A DNA stretch of 35,680 bases from Erysipelotrichaceae bacterium. Lineage in GTDB: Bacteria > Bacillota_I > Bacilli_A > RFN20 > CAG-826. Within the stretch, counting starts at the first letter, position 1. Each line of letters starts with the position of its first letter. A program made the position numbers and the translations under genes. The notes beneath the pieces are model-generated. The model did no database searches and was not told the DNA's origin. It worked only from the letters and a program-made list of their open reading frames with translations. The stretch spans positions 1 to 35,680 of the forward strand of contig JAAYDH010000055.1 in assembly GCA_012729405.1 (NCBI GenBank), read 5' to 3'. Below, one piece after another: positions 8,404-15,287 of this stretch.

Positions 8404-9371
8404 TGGGACTAATTGATTTTTTAAAAGAAAAATTTCATAAGAAAGACAAGAATGTCGACAAATATTCACAAGGAATGGCTAAATCCCGCCAAAATTTCTC
8501 TAATCGCCTTGATTTACTTTCGCGTCGTTATAAAACAGTTAACCAAGAATATTTTGATGAACTTGAGCAAATTCTCATTGAATCCGATGTCGGAGTCAAT
8601 CTAGTCATCAAAATTGTTGATGAAGTACTCGAAAAGAGCCGACAGGAAAAGATTACTAATCCTCAATTAATCAACGAACTTTTGGTCGATAGAATGTTCG
8701 TCGGCTATGCCGAAAAGGGCGATATAAAAAACGAAATCACTTTTAAAGCTGGTGAAGCAACGGTTGTTCTAGTTGTTGGTGTTAATGGTGTTGGAAAAAC
8801 GACAAGTATTGCCAAATTAGCCTATCGCTATATTCATCACGGCAAGAAAGTTTTACTTGTCGCTGCAGATACATTTAGAGCTGGTGCAGTTGAGCAACTC
8901 ACCGTTTGGGCTCAACGTCTCAACTGTGAAATTGTTACCGGCGCCCATCAAGCCGATCCGGCCTCTGTCGCCTATGACGGAATGAAAAAGGCTCGCGAAA
9001 TTAACGCTGACCTTGTTATTGTTGACACCGCAGGGAGACTACAAACCAAAACCAATCTGATGATGGAGTTAAGCAAGATTAAACGCGTTCTCGGCAGAGA
9101 AATTGAAGGCGCTCCCCAGGAGACATTTTTAATTATTGATGCGACAACTGGACAAAACGGAGTTGTTCAAGCGAAAGCCTTTGCCGAGGTAACCGACTTA
9201 ACTGGCGTCATTGTCACAAAAATGGATGGAACTAGCAAAGGTGGTATCATCCTGGCCATACGAGATGAATTTAAAGTGCCGGTCCGATTTATCGGATTAG
9301 GTGAAAAAATGGACGATTTAGAGGAGTTCGATCTCGATAAATATCTTTACGGATTATGTGTGGGTGAGTAA
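8403..9371 (+). CDS. ftsY: Signal recognition particle receptor FtsY
   Basis: FtsY is the membrane-associated GTPase that receives SRP-ribosome complexes. The 322-residue protein has the short N domain without a long acidic A domain, then the NG GTPase domain: G1 GVNGVGKTTS (about 126-135), AADTFRAGAVEQL, G3 DTAGRLQ, G4 TKMDG, and the closing GLGEKMDDLEEFD. It is co-translated with rnc and followed by ylxM and ffh, so the targeting receptor, the regulatory YlxM and the SRP protein lie in one operon. Confidence 0.97.
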   Translation: MGLIDFLKEKFHKKDKNVDKYSQGMAKSRQNFSNRLDLLSRRYKTVNQEYFDELEQILIESDVGVNLVIKIVDEVLEKSRQEKITNPQLINELLVDRMFVGYAEKGDIKNEITFKAGEATVVLVVGVNGVGKTTSIAKLAYRYIHHGKKVLLVAADTFRAGAVEQLTVWAQRLNCEIVTGAHQADPASVAYDGMKKAREINADLVIVDTAGRLQTKTNLMMELSKIKRVLGREIEGAPQETFLIIDATTGQNGVVQAKAFAEVTDLTGVIVTKMDGTSKGGIILAIRDEFKVPVRFIGLGEKMDDLEEFDLDKYLYGLCVGE

Positions 9372-9372
9372 T

Positions 9373-9699
9373 ATGGATGATTTGAATAAAACAGTCCGTT
9401 ACAACGACTTATTGAACATCTATCAGGAATTACTCACGCCGACCCAAAAAGAGATTTTAATCGACTATTTCGCCTATGATTTATCTCTCGGAGAAATTGC
9501 GACCAACCGCAATGTTACCCGCGCCGCTATTGAGGACGCAATTAAGAAAGGCTTGAAGAAATTAGAGAGTCTCGAATCCCATCTCCACTCACTTAAAAAG
9601 AAACAAGACGTTTTACAAAACCTTGAAGCAATAAAAACACAAAAACCAAGTAGCGAAGTCATCTCGCTAGTTGAGAATATAGAAAGGATAATTAAATAA
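9373..9699 (+). CDS. ylxM: YlxM/P13 family SRP-associated helix-turn-helix protein
   Basis: A 108-residue protein from the ATG at 9373. An in-frame ATG at 9358 lies inside ftsY and is less likely; GGTGAG of the ftsY end can serve as ribosome binding site for 9373. Seen: TPTQKEILIDYFAYDLSLGEIA (first 18 residues cited in part as TPTQKEILIDYFAYDLSL), followed by a sigma-region-4-like helix-turn-helix. In streptococci YlxM binds SRP components and stimulates the Ffh-FtsY GTPases. Its position between ftsY and ffh is standard. Confidence 0.9.
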   Translation: MDDLNKTVRYNDLLNIYQELLTPTQKEILIDYFAYDLSLGEIATNRNVTRAAIEDAIKKGLKKLESLESHLHSLKKKQDVLQNLEAIKTQKPSSEVISLVENIERIIK

Positions 9700-11051
9700 T
9701 GGCTTTTGAATCCTTAACTGATAAACTGACCAGTATCTTTAAGAAGATACGCGGTCAAGCTCGTCTCACCGAAAGCAATATGGATGATATGCTCAAACAA
9801 ATCCGAATTGCTCTTTTAGAAGCCGATGTCAATTACAAAGTCGTCAAAGAATTTACATCAAGCATCCGCGAAAAAGCGATTGGTCAGCAAGTCCTTTTGA
9901 AACTCAACCCCGGACAAATGCTCGTCGGTATCGTTCATGAAGAATTAACCCAATTACTTGGTAGTGAAGATAGCGAAATCAATTATCAAACAACAAGACC
10001 CACTGTCATTATGATGGTTGGCTTACAAGGTTCTGGTAAAACGACTACGACTGGAAAACTTGCTTATTTGATGAAAAATAAGCTTCGTAAGAAAGTATTG
10101 CTCGCGGCCGGCGACGTTTATCGTCCAGCCGCTATTGATCAACTTGAACAGTTAGCTAAAACTGTCGGGGTCGATATTCTTTCTCGCGGAACAAGTGTTT
10201 CGCCGGTCAAAATTGCTATTGAAGCCAAGCAAAAGGCTTTTGATGAGCATTATGACGTTCTGATTATTGATACGGCCGGCCGATTGCAAATTGATGAGCA
10301 ATTAATGAACGAACTTTCGGATATCAAAAAAGAAGTCGTTCCGGACGAAATTTTACTATTAGTCGATGCGATGGCTGGTCAAGACGCGGTCAACGTAGCT
10401 GATTCTTTTAATCAAAAACTAGGTCTCACCGGAGTTGTGATGAGTAAACTTGATGGTGATGCACGCGGTGGTGCTGCCTTGTCGATTAAACATATGACAG
10501 GTGTGCCTATCAAATTTAGCGGTGTGGGTGAAAAGCTGACCGATCTTGATGTTTTTCATCCTGATCGTATGGCGGATCGCATCCTTGGCATGGGCGATGT
10601 TCTTACTCTTGTTGAGAAAGCTAAAGAAGAGATTGATGAAAAAGAAGCGCGTAAAGCAGCGAACAAAATGTTCTCGGGTTCCTTTGGACTTGATGACATG
10701 CTTTCCCAACTTAAACAGGTACAAAAATTGGGCTCCCTAGGTGGTCTGCTGAAACTCATTCCTGGTATGCCAAAAATATCTTCCGAGCAACAAGCAGCGG
10801 GTGAAAGAGAAATGAGAAATTTCGAGGTTATTATCAATTCAATGACTCCAGAGGAGAGACAACATCCAGATATATTAAAATATTCTCGTAAAATTAGAAT
10901 CGCAAATGGTTGCGGAAAAAGTGTCGCTGACTTGAATCGTATGCTCAAAAAATATGAGACGATGAAAGAAACAATGAAAAAGATGGACGCCTTCCGCAAG
11001 AGTGGAAAAATGCCACCTGGTGGATTAGGTGGCATGGGTTTTCCGCTCTAA
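9699..11051 (+). CDS. ffh: Signal recognition particle protein Ffh
   Basis: Ffh is the SRP GTPase that binds signal sequences and 4.5S/scRNA. The 450-residue protein shows G1 GLQGSGKTTTT (about 108-118), GDVYRPAAIDQL, G3 DTAGRLQ, G4 SKLDGDARGG, and a methionine-rich M domain from about 300 to 435 with GMPKI and the RNA-binding stretch SRKIRIANGCGKS. The start shares its first base with the ylxM stop. The last codons (K-M-P-P-G-G-L-G-G-M-G-F) form a perfect hairpin in the DNA that looks like a terminator; see that entry. The canonical downstream rpsP is present but on the other strand. Confidence 0.97.
   Translation: MAFESLTDKLTSIFKKIRGQARLTESNMDDMLKQIRIALLEADVNYKVVKEFTSSIREKAIGQQVLLKLNPGQMLVGIVHEELTQLLGSEDSEINYQTTRPTVIMMVGLQGSGKTTTTGKLAYLMKNKLRKKVLLAAGDVYRPAAIDQLEQLAKTVGVDILSRGTSVSPVKIAIEAKQKAFDEHYDVLIIDTAGRLQIDEQLMNELSDIKKEVVPDEILLLVDAMAGQDAVNVADSFNQKLGLTGVVMSKLDGDARGGAALSIKHMTGVPIKFSGVGEKLTDLDVFHPDRMADRILGMGDVLTLVEKAKEEIDEKEARKAANKMFSGSFGLDDMLSQLKQVQKLGSLGGLLKLIPGMPKISSEQQAAGEREMRNFEVIINSMTPEERQHPDILKYSRKIRIANGCGKSVADLNRMLKKYETMKETMKKMDAFRKSGKMPPGGLGGMGFPL
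11006..11039 (-). terminator. Terminator hairpin inside the ffh 3' coding end
   Basis: A perfect 9-bp inverted repeat: ATGCCACCT (11010-11018) and AGGTGGCAT (11027-11035) with an 8-base loop. Read on the minus strand it is followed by T residues (complement of AAAA at 11006-11009), a good end for the rpsP-trmD transcript. Read on the plus strand it is followed by GGGTTTT, a weaker terminator for ffh. Only 15 bases separate the two convergent stop codons, so no other terminator fits there. Confidence 0.65.
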
Positions 11052-11066
11052 CGATATTAACCTATA

Positions 11067-11831
11067 TTATTTAATAAACTTGTGTCCCTTCTCAATCGCT
11101 TCTTCCTCCCATTTCGGAGTGTCTTGTTCGTTGAGAAGTTGTTTATCCAATTTAGTTAACTCAAAATTTTCAAATAAATCGGGTCGGAATTTTTTAGTGA
11201 GCAATAAACTCTGTTTTCTACGCCATTTGGATATGGCTTGATGATTCCCTGAGTAGAGAATATCGGGAATTTTTAAGCCCTCAAAATTATAAGGTTCAGT
11301 GTATTGGGGATATTCCAATAAGCCGTTTTCAAATGATTCTTCAGCAATTGACTCACTCGCGATAACTCCATCTAGCAAGCGAATAATTGCATCGCTTAGA
11401 GCCATCGCCCCAATTTCCCCGCCGGTAAGAATGAAATCGCCAATCGAAATTAGCTCATCGATATAGTAGTTAATTCTTTCATCGATTCCTTCATAATGAC
11501 CACAAATAATAACTAAGTCCTCAATCTTTTCTGAAAAATAACGGACTTTTGACTGATTTAAGGCTTTTCCCCGTGGTGATAATAAGACAACATGACTTTT
11601 GGCTTTCTGGACACTTTTTAAACAGTCGAGAATTGGTTGACACTTCATAATCAAACCCGCCCCACCTCCGACTGGAGCGCTATCAACACGCCCATATTTG
11701 TCGCTTGTAAATGTGCGAATATCAACAATCTTCACTTCAACAGCGTCTTTCGCGATCGCTCTTTTAATGATGGAATTAGTCAAAAAACCATCAAACATTT
11801 GAGGGAACAAAGTTAAAATCGTAATTCTCAT
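11067..11831 (-). CDS. trmD: tRNA (guanine37-N1)-methyltransferase TrmD
   Basis: TrmD methylates G37 next to the anticodon of tRNAs for Leu, Pro and Arg and prevents +1 frameshifting. The 254-residue protein begins MRITILTLFPQMF and has the SPOUT knot motifs YGRVDSAPVGGGAGLIMK (about 46-63), ICGHYEGIDERI (about 109-120) and FILTGGEIGAMALSDAI (about 132-148). It overlaps rimM by 4 bases, so translation is coupled. The C-terminal tail is a little longer than usual. It is transcribed toward ffh. Confidence 0.96.
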   Translation of the reverse strand: MRITILTLFPQMFDGFLTNSIIKRAIAKDAVEVKIVDIRTFTSDKYGRVDSAPVGGGAGLIMKCQPILDCLKSVQKAKSHVVLLSPRGKALNQSKVRYFSEKIEDLVIICGHYEGIDERINYYIDELISIGDFILTGGEIGAMALSDAIIRLLDGVIASESIAEESFENGLLEYPQYTEPYNFEGLKIPDILYSGNHQAISKWRRKQSLLLTKKFRPDLFENFELTKLDKQLLNEQDTPKWEEEAIEKGHKFIK

Positions 11832-12337
11832 AACATTCCCTCCATGACTCGAATATTAATCTTCTTATTTGAGATATCTACTTCTAGAATAAATTCTTTT
11901 AAAAAAGGAATAAAGAAATCGGCTTTTCCCTGTCTTTTTACTCTCAATGTAATTTGAGCGGGAAATTCTTCCACTTGAGAAACAACCCCAAGAATATTGC
12001 CTTGTTCCTCGATAATCTGACAACCTACTAAATCACTAAAATAGTAATGTCCTTTTTCGAGTTCCTCTCTATTTTTAATTACTTTCAGCGTGCCACCTTT
12101 TAGTTCGTCAGCTTGCTCTTTGGTTTCAATTTCCTGAAATTTTACAAAATCAAAATCTCCACTTGAGCGGTAAGAAATGACGGTTAATTTGGATATTACA
12201 GCCGTTTTTGGGTTTTGCAAAAAAACATTCTTCCCCGTTTGGTAGCGAAGTTCGGGATGGTTGGTCATGGACTTAACTTTAAGAGTGCCGTCCAACGAGA
12301 AACTTCCAGTAATGTACCCTAAATCTAAATATTCCAT
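11828..12337 (-). CDS. rimM: 16S rRNA processing protein RimM
   Basis: RimM helps 30S head maturation by binding S19 and 16S rRNA. The 169-residue protein shows the N-terminal barrel start LGYITGSFSLDGTLKVKSMT and the C-terminal PRC-barrel part HYYFSDLVGCQIIEEQGNILG and IPFLKEFILEVD. It ends in TGA, overlapping trmD by 4 bases. No Shine-Dalgarno sequence precedes its ATG: the upstream bases are the T run of the terminator after khpA. It is therefore expressed by read-through or from a promoter I cannot see clearly. Confidence 0.93.
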   Translation of the reverse strand: MEYLDLGYITGSFSLDGTLKVKSMTNHPELRYQTGKNVFLQNPKTAVISKLTVISYRSSGDFDFVKFQEIETKEQADELKGGTLKVIKNREELEKGHYYFSDLVGCQIIEEQGNILGVVSQVEEFPAQITLRVKRQGKADFFIPFLKEFILEVDISNKKINIRVMEGML

Positions 12338-12346
12338 AAATAATTC

Positions 12347-12369
12347 AAAAAAGAGGATTAATCCTCTTT
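12347..12369 (-). terminator. Terminator/attenuator between khpA and rimM
   Basis: On the minus strand a perfect 8-bp stem, AAAGAGGA/TCCTCTTT with loop TTAA, is followed by further T residues. It includes the khpA stop codon and ends about 9 bases before the rimM ATG. It probably lowers transcription of rimM-trmD relative to rpsP-khpA. Confidence 0.75.
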
Positions 12370-12621
12370 CTCTTCCACGAAAGATTCAAATTTGATATGA
12401 ACCCTTTTGTTCTCAACTTTACCAGCGACAGAAATCACTTCGCGAATAGCGTTAGCGATATTTCCGTGCCTACCGATTAAGCGAGCGATATCATCTTTCG
12501 CAGTAGCGATTATAACGGATAATTCTTTTCCGTCGTCAGATTCGTTTGTCTTAATGAAAATCAAATCAGGTTCTTCGACGAGCGGATCAATTATCGCGTG
12601 AATAGCTTTTTCGTAGTTCAT
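12358..12621 (-). CDS. khpA: RNA-binding KH-domain protein KhpA (YlqC)
   Basis: An 87-residue single KH-domain protein. The GXXG loop is seen in ARLIGRHGNIANAIREVI (about 45-62). In other Firmicutes KhpA pairs with KhpB (Jag/EloR) as an RNA chaperone and affects cell elongation; khpB is not in the window. Its ATG shares a base with the rpsP stop codon, and rpsP-khpA adjacency is conserved across Firmicutes. The acidic C-terminus (VEEKED) is encoded by the left arm of the terminator hairpin. Confidence 0.93.
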   Translation of the reverse strand: MNYEKAIHAIIDPLVEEPDLIFIKTNESDDGKELSVIIATAKDDIARLIGRHGNIANAIREVISVAGKVENKRVHIKFESFVEEKED

Positions 12622-12905
12622 TATTTGACTTTCTTTCCGACTTTTTTGCTTTCTGCGTGTTTCGCAATCAAGCCTTTACTGGCGAGCATTGAGCGAACGG
12701 AATCAGACGGGGTCGCACCTTGGGATAACCACTTGAGAGCTTTTTCTTCATCAATCACAACGTTTTCAATTCCTTTTGAAGGATCGAAGTAACCAATTTG
12801 CTCAATAATTCTTCCATCAGCTGCATAGCGGCTATCCGCTGCAACGATACGGAAGAAAGGATCTTTGTGGCGACCAATTCTTGTTAATCTAATCTTAACT
12901 GCCAT
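12621..12905 (-). CDS. rpsP: 30S ribosomal protein S16
   Basis: S16 binds 16S rRNA during early 30S assembly. The 94-residue protein starts MAVKIRLTRIGRHKDPFFRI and has DSRYAADGRIIEQIGYFDP (about 24-42) and ALKWLSQGATPSDSVR (about 57-72), all typical. The start was set at the ATG at 12905, not the TTG six bases upstream, because the AAGGAGG site (complement of 12914-12920) lies 8 bases before this ATG. It is the first gene of the minus-strand operon rpsP-khpA-rimM-trmD. Confidence 0.96.
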   Translation of the reverse strand: MAVKIRLTRIGRHKDPFFRIVAADSRYAADGRIIEQIGYFDPSKGIENVVIDEEKALKWLSQGATPSDSVRSMLASKGLIAKHAESKKVGKKVK

Positions 12906-12932
12906 AAACAATTCCTCCTTATGTCCGAATGT

Positions 12933-12961
12933 ATATTAAGCTGAACGATTTAATGTGTCAA
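12933..12961 (-). promoter_or_regulatory. rpsP operon promoter
   Basis: On the minus strand: TTGACA (complement of 12956-12961), 17-base spacer, TAATAT (complement of 12933-12938). The predicted start near 12926 gives a leader of about 20 bases that carries the AAGGAGG site. The same -35/-10 pair occurs upstream of topA. Confidence 0.75.
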
Positions 12962-12971
12962 GTAATTTTGC

Positions 12972-12999
12972 TTTACACAGCTCTTTTTCCTTATATAAA
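12972..12999 (+). promoter_or_regulatory. rplS promoter
   Basis: TTTACA (12972-12977), 16-base spacer, TATAAA (12994-12999). The predicted start near 13006 leaves a leader of about 130 bases before rplS, much longer than other leaders in this window. It is back to back with the rpsP promoter, 11 bases apart. Confidence 0.6.
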
Positions 13000-13049
13000 T
13001 ATAAAATTGCTATTGAATTACGGTTTACCGGTTGTTAATATTATTAAGC

Positions 13050-13107
13050 ATGTTTAGCGACATGATACGGGTGCTCCGCTGTCGAAATCGAGAATGAACA
13101 CCAAGAG
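13050..13107 (+). ncRNA. Candidate ribosomal protein L19 leader (autoregulatory mRNA structure)
   Basis: In the long rplS leader, CGACA (13059-13063) pairs with TGTCG (13080-13084), enclosing an inner stem CGG-GTGCT-CCG. The segment with GTCGAAATCGAGAATGAACA follows, then the AGGAGG site (13122-13127). An L19 leader motif is known upstream of rplS in low-GC Gram-positive bacteria. Here the assignment rests on position and visible pairing, not on a covariance match. Confidence 0.5.
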
Positions 13108-13139
13108 AACATTTATGTTATAGGAGGCGTTGTTAGACT

Positions 13140-13487
13140 ATGAACACAAATTTAGTCAATGAAATCACTGCTTCACAATTGAGAGATGACTTACCAGTAT
13201 TCTCCTCTGGTGACACGGTTAAAGTGTCTGTCAGAATTATTGAAGGCAATAAGTCTCGTATCCAAAACTTCGAAGGTGTTGTTATCAGCCGTCGTGGTGG
13301 TGGAATCAGTGAAACGTTTACCGTTCGAAAGATGTCAAGTGGCATCGGAGTGGAAAGAACTTTCCCTCTTCATTCTCCTTCCATTGCAGCAGTTGCTGTG
13401 ATTCGCAAAGGCAAAGTCAGAAGAAACAAAATCACTTACATTCGCAAACTTTCAGGTAAATCAGCTCGTATTAAAGAAATTCTCTAA
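13140..13487 (+). CDS. rplS: 50S ribosomal protein L19
   Basis: L19 lies at the 30S-50S interface. The 115-residue protein contains SGDTVKVSVRIIEGNKSRIQ, FEGVVISRRGGGISETFTVR, and the strongly conserved GVERTFPLHSP (about 76-86). AGGAGG precedes the ATG with an unusually wide spacing of about 12 bases. In most Firmicutes rplS ends the rpsP-trmD operon; here that block is inverted and rplS has its own promoter, leader and terminator. Confidence 0.97.
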   Translation: MNTNLVNEITASQLRDDLPVFSSGDTVKVSVRIIEGNKSRIQNFEGVVISRRGGGISETFTVRKMSSGIGVERTFPLHSPSIAAVAVIRKGKVRRNKITYIRKLSGKSARIKEIL

Positions 13488-13500
13488 TTCCGAGCAAATT

Positions 13501-13526
13501 AAGGATTCTCAACGAATCCTTTTTTA
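13501..13526 (+). terminator. Terminator after rplS
   Basis: Perfect 8-bp stem AAGGATTC/GAATCCTT with a 5-base loop, followed by a T run to 13525. It closes the single-gene rplS transcript. Confidence 0.9.
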
Positions 13527-13555
13527 TTGATTCGAGTAGTTATAGTTTCTATAAT
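13527..13555 (+). promoter_or_regulatory. lepB promoter, leaderless geometry
   Basis: TTGATT (13527-13532), 17-base spacer, TATAAT (13550-13555). The lepB ATG begins at 13563, only 7 bases after the -10, which is where transcription itself should start. No Shine-Dalgarno sequence is present. The -35 directly follows the rplS terminator. Confidence 0.75.
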
Positions 13556-13562
13556 AAGAATT

Positions 13563-14420
13563 ATGCAAAACACCACAAAGAAGAAGAGAATAGGCAGCAT
13601 TGCATGGGCCGCTATTTATTTGGTGCTTGTGGGCATTTTTGCGTGTAGCGCAACTCTAATTTTTCATTCGACCTATTTCAGTTCAATTTATGTATCAGGC
13701 ACTTCGATGAGCCCGACCTTGCTTGGCGGAGAAGGAACTGATAAAGCAAATTTTGGGATTATTGATACTACTGATTGGGCAAGGAAAAACATCAAAAGAT
13801 TTGATATTGTGACGACATATTTTCCTTGGGATAGCAATGATTATTCGGAAGAGAGTCGCAATAACAATGATTACTCCGAAGCAGACGGCCCTGATCCTAC
13901 ATACAAAATTAAAAGAGTTATCGCGTTTGGTGGAGAAACAATTTTTTACTTTACTAGCAATAATCAAAGCAACTCTTTTCCTCTTGGATTAATTGATCAC
14001 ATCATAATTTTAGAATCTAGAGACGATGACGGAGATGGTCACGACGATGGAACGGGTTCTATTAAAGCAATTTTTGGAGACGAAGCAAAAACAGTCATTG
14101 TTAACGAAATTTCTTACAAGGTGAAAAAGCTTCCTTTCAATCGCGCTATCAGCAAAGACCCGATGCGACCAAATCCTGAATCAAAATATGGTCGCTCTTC
14201 AATTGAACCATTCGCGGTTCCTAAGGGCAGCTATTTTGTGATGGGTGACAACTGGTCAAGTCAAGGCCGCAGCGTTGACTCAGGATATAAAGAAACGCCA
14301 ATTTTCTTTGACAATATCGTTGGTGTTCTTGTCGCTATTGAAGGAACGTGTCGAATCACCTTTGATGGTGGAATTAATAAATGTGTCGACCGCCATTATT
14401 CCTGGCCGGTTTTCTATTAA
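13563..14420 (+). CDS. lepB: Signal peptidase I
   Basis: This membrane serine protease removes signal peptides from exported proteins. From the ATG at 13563 it has 285 residues: one N-terminal membrane segment (about 14-38), the nucleophile box SGTSMSPTL with Ser48, the general-base box YKIKRVI with Lys117, and box E MGDNWSSQGRSVDSG near the end. The longer frame from 13527 is rejected because that codon lies in the -35 region. It is longer than minimal Gram-positive enzymes and has an inserted acidic loop DDDGDGHDDG (about 154-163). lepB between rplS and rbgA is a known Firmicutes arrangement. Confidence 0.93.
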   Translation: MQNTTKKKRIGSIAWAAIYLVLVGIFACSATLIFHSTYFSSIYVSGTSMSPTLLGGEGTDKANFGIIDTTDWARKNIKRFDIVTTYFPWDSNDYSEESRNNNDYSEADGPDPTYKIKRVIAFGGETIFYFTSNNQSNSFPLGLIDHIIILESRDDDGDGHDDGTGSIKAIFGDEAKTVIVNEISYKVKKLPFNRAISKDPMRPNPESKYGRSSIEPFAVPKGSYFVMGDNWSSQGRSVDSGYKETPIFFDNIVGVLVAIEGTCRITFDGGINKCVDRHYSWPVFY

Positions 14421-14429
14421 GGCAAGTTT

Positions 14430-15287
14430 ATGGCATCACAAGTACATTGGTTCCCTGGTCATATGAAAAAGGCTCTCAAGGAGATTGAGGATCGTTTAAA
14501 AGTTATCGATGTTGTCATTGAATTAATCGATGCTCGCGCTCCGATTTCTTCTATCAATCCTCAACTTGAGAAAACGATAAAAAATAAAAAAAGAATTTTG
14601 GTTTTAACTAAAATTGATTTAGCCGATCCTCTAAGAACTGAATTCTGGGTTACTTATCTTAAGACACAATATGATGTTGTACTTGCTCTAGACATCACAC
14701 AGCAATCATCAATAAAAGTAATTGAAAAAGCAATTACTGCCCTTGGACAAGCCAAAAGGGAAAAAGAAAAATCTAAGGGAATGAAGCCTCAACCTATTCG
14801 AACGATGATTATCGGAGTTCCTAATGTTGGGAAATCTTCTTTAATCAACCGTCTGGCTCGTCGCAAGGCCGCTGGCGTCCAAAATAAACCCGGATTCACC
14901 CGGGGCGAGCAGTGGATTAAAGTCAGCGATTCGTTTTTGTTGTTAGACACTCCCGGTATCTTGCCGATGAATTATGATGAGCAAAAAAAAGCGACTCATC
15001 TCGCTTTGGTTGGTTCGGTAAAAGAAGACATCTTACCAAACCACATTTTAGTTAATTATTTATCAATTTTTCTTAAACATAATTATTCAACAGCACTCCA
15101 AAAACGCTTCAATATTTACCCGATTGGTGAAATTGAGTCTGTTTTGCAGCAAATTTGTCAACAAAGATCCCTCGTTGATTACACTGGAGGGCCAGATCTC
15201 ACAAGAGCTGAGATTCTCCTCTTAAAAGAATTTAAAGACGGGTTATTGGGGCGCATTACTTTAGATATCGAAAAAGATGCCACTTGA
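14430..15287 (+). CDS. rbgA: Ribosome biogenesis GTPase RbgA (YlqF)
   Basis: RbgA acts late in 50S assembly. The 285-residue protein starts with the signature QVHWFPGHMKKALKEIE and has the circularly permuted GTPase order: G4 LTKIDLAD (about 50-57) first, then G1 GVPNVGKSSLIN (about 129-140), the G2 threonine in GFTRG, and G3 DTPGI. A C-terminal helical domain follows. It ends in TGA and overlaps rnhB by 11 bases. Confidence 0.96.
   Translation: MASQVHWFPGHMKKALKEIEDRLKVIDVVIELIDARAPISSINPQLEKTIKNKKRILVLTKIDLADPLRTEFWVTYLKTQYDVVLALDITQQSSIKVIEKAITALGQAKREKEKSKGMKPQPIRTMIIGVPNVGKSSLINRLARRKAAGVQNKPGFTRGEQWIKVSDSFLLLDTPGILPMNYDEQKKATHLALVGSVKEDILPNHILVNYLSIFLKHNYSTALQKRFNIYPIGEIESVLQQICQQRSLVDYTGGPDLTRAEILLLKEFKDGLLGRITLDIEKDAT

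Noticed and set aside
10556..11035. 159-codon frame on the minus strand inside ffh
   Set aside because: It is an antisense shadow of ffh with no ribosome binding site and unnatural composition. Similar antisense frames in fakA (3714-4250) and polC were dropped for the same reason.
12903..12911. TTG start two codons upstream of the rpsP ATG
   Set aside because: The AAGGAGG site is correctly spaced for the ATG at 12905 and almost touches the TTG; S16 proteins begin MAVKIRL.
11052..13050. Inverted repeats at the ends of the inverted rpsP-trmD block as its cause
   Set aside because: Only short AT-rich matches such as ATATTAA and TTAATAT are shared between the junctions, which is expected by chance.
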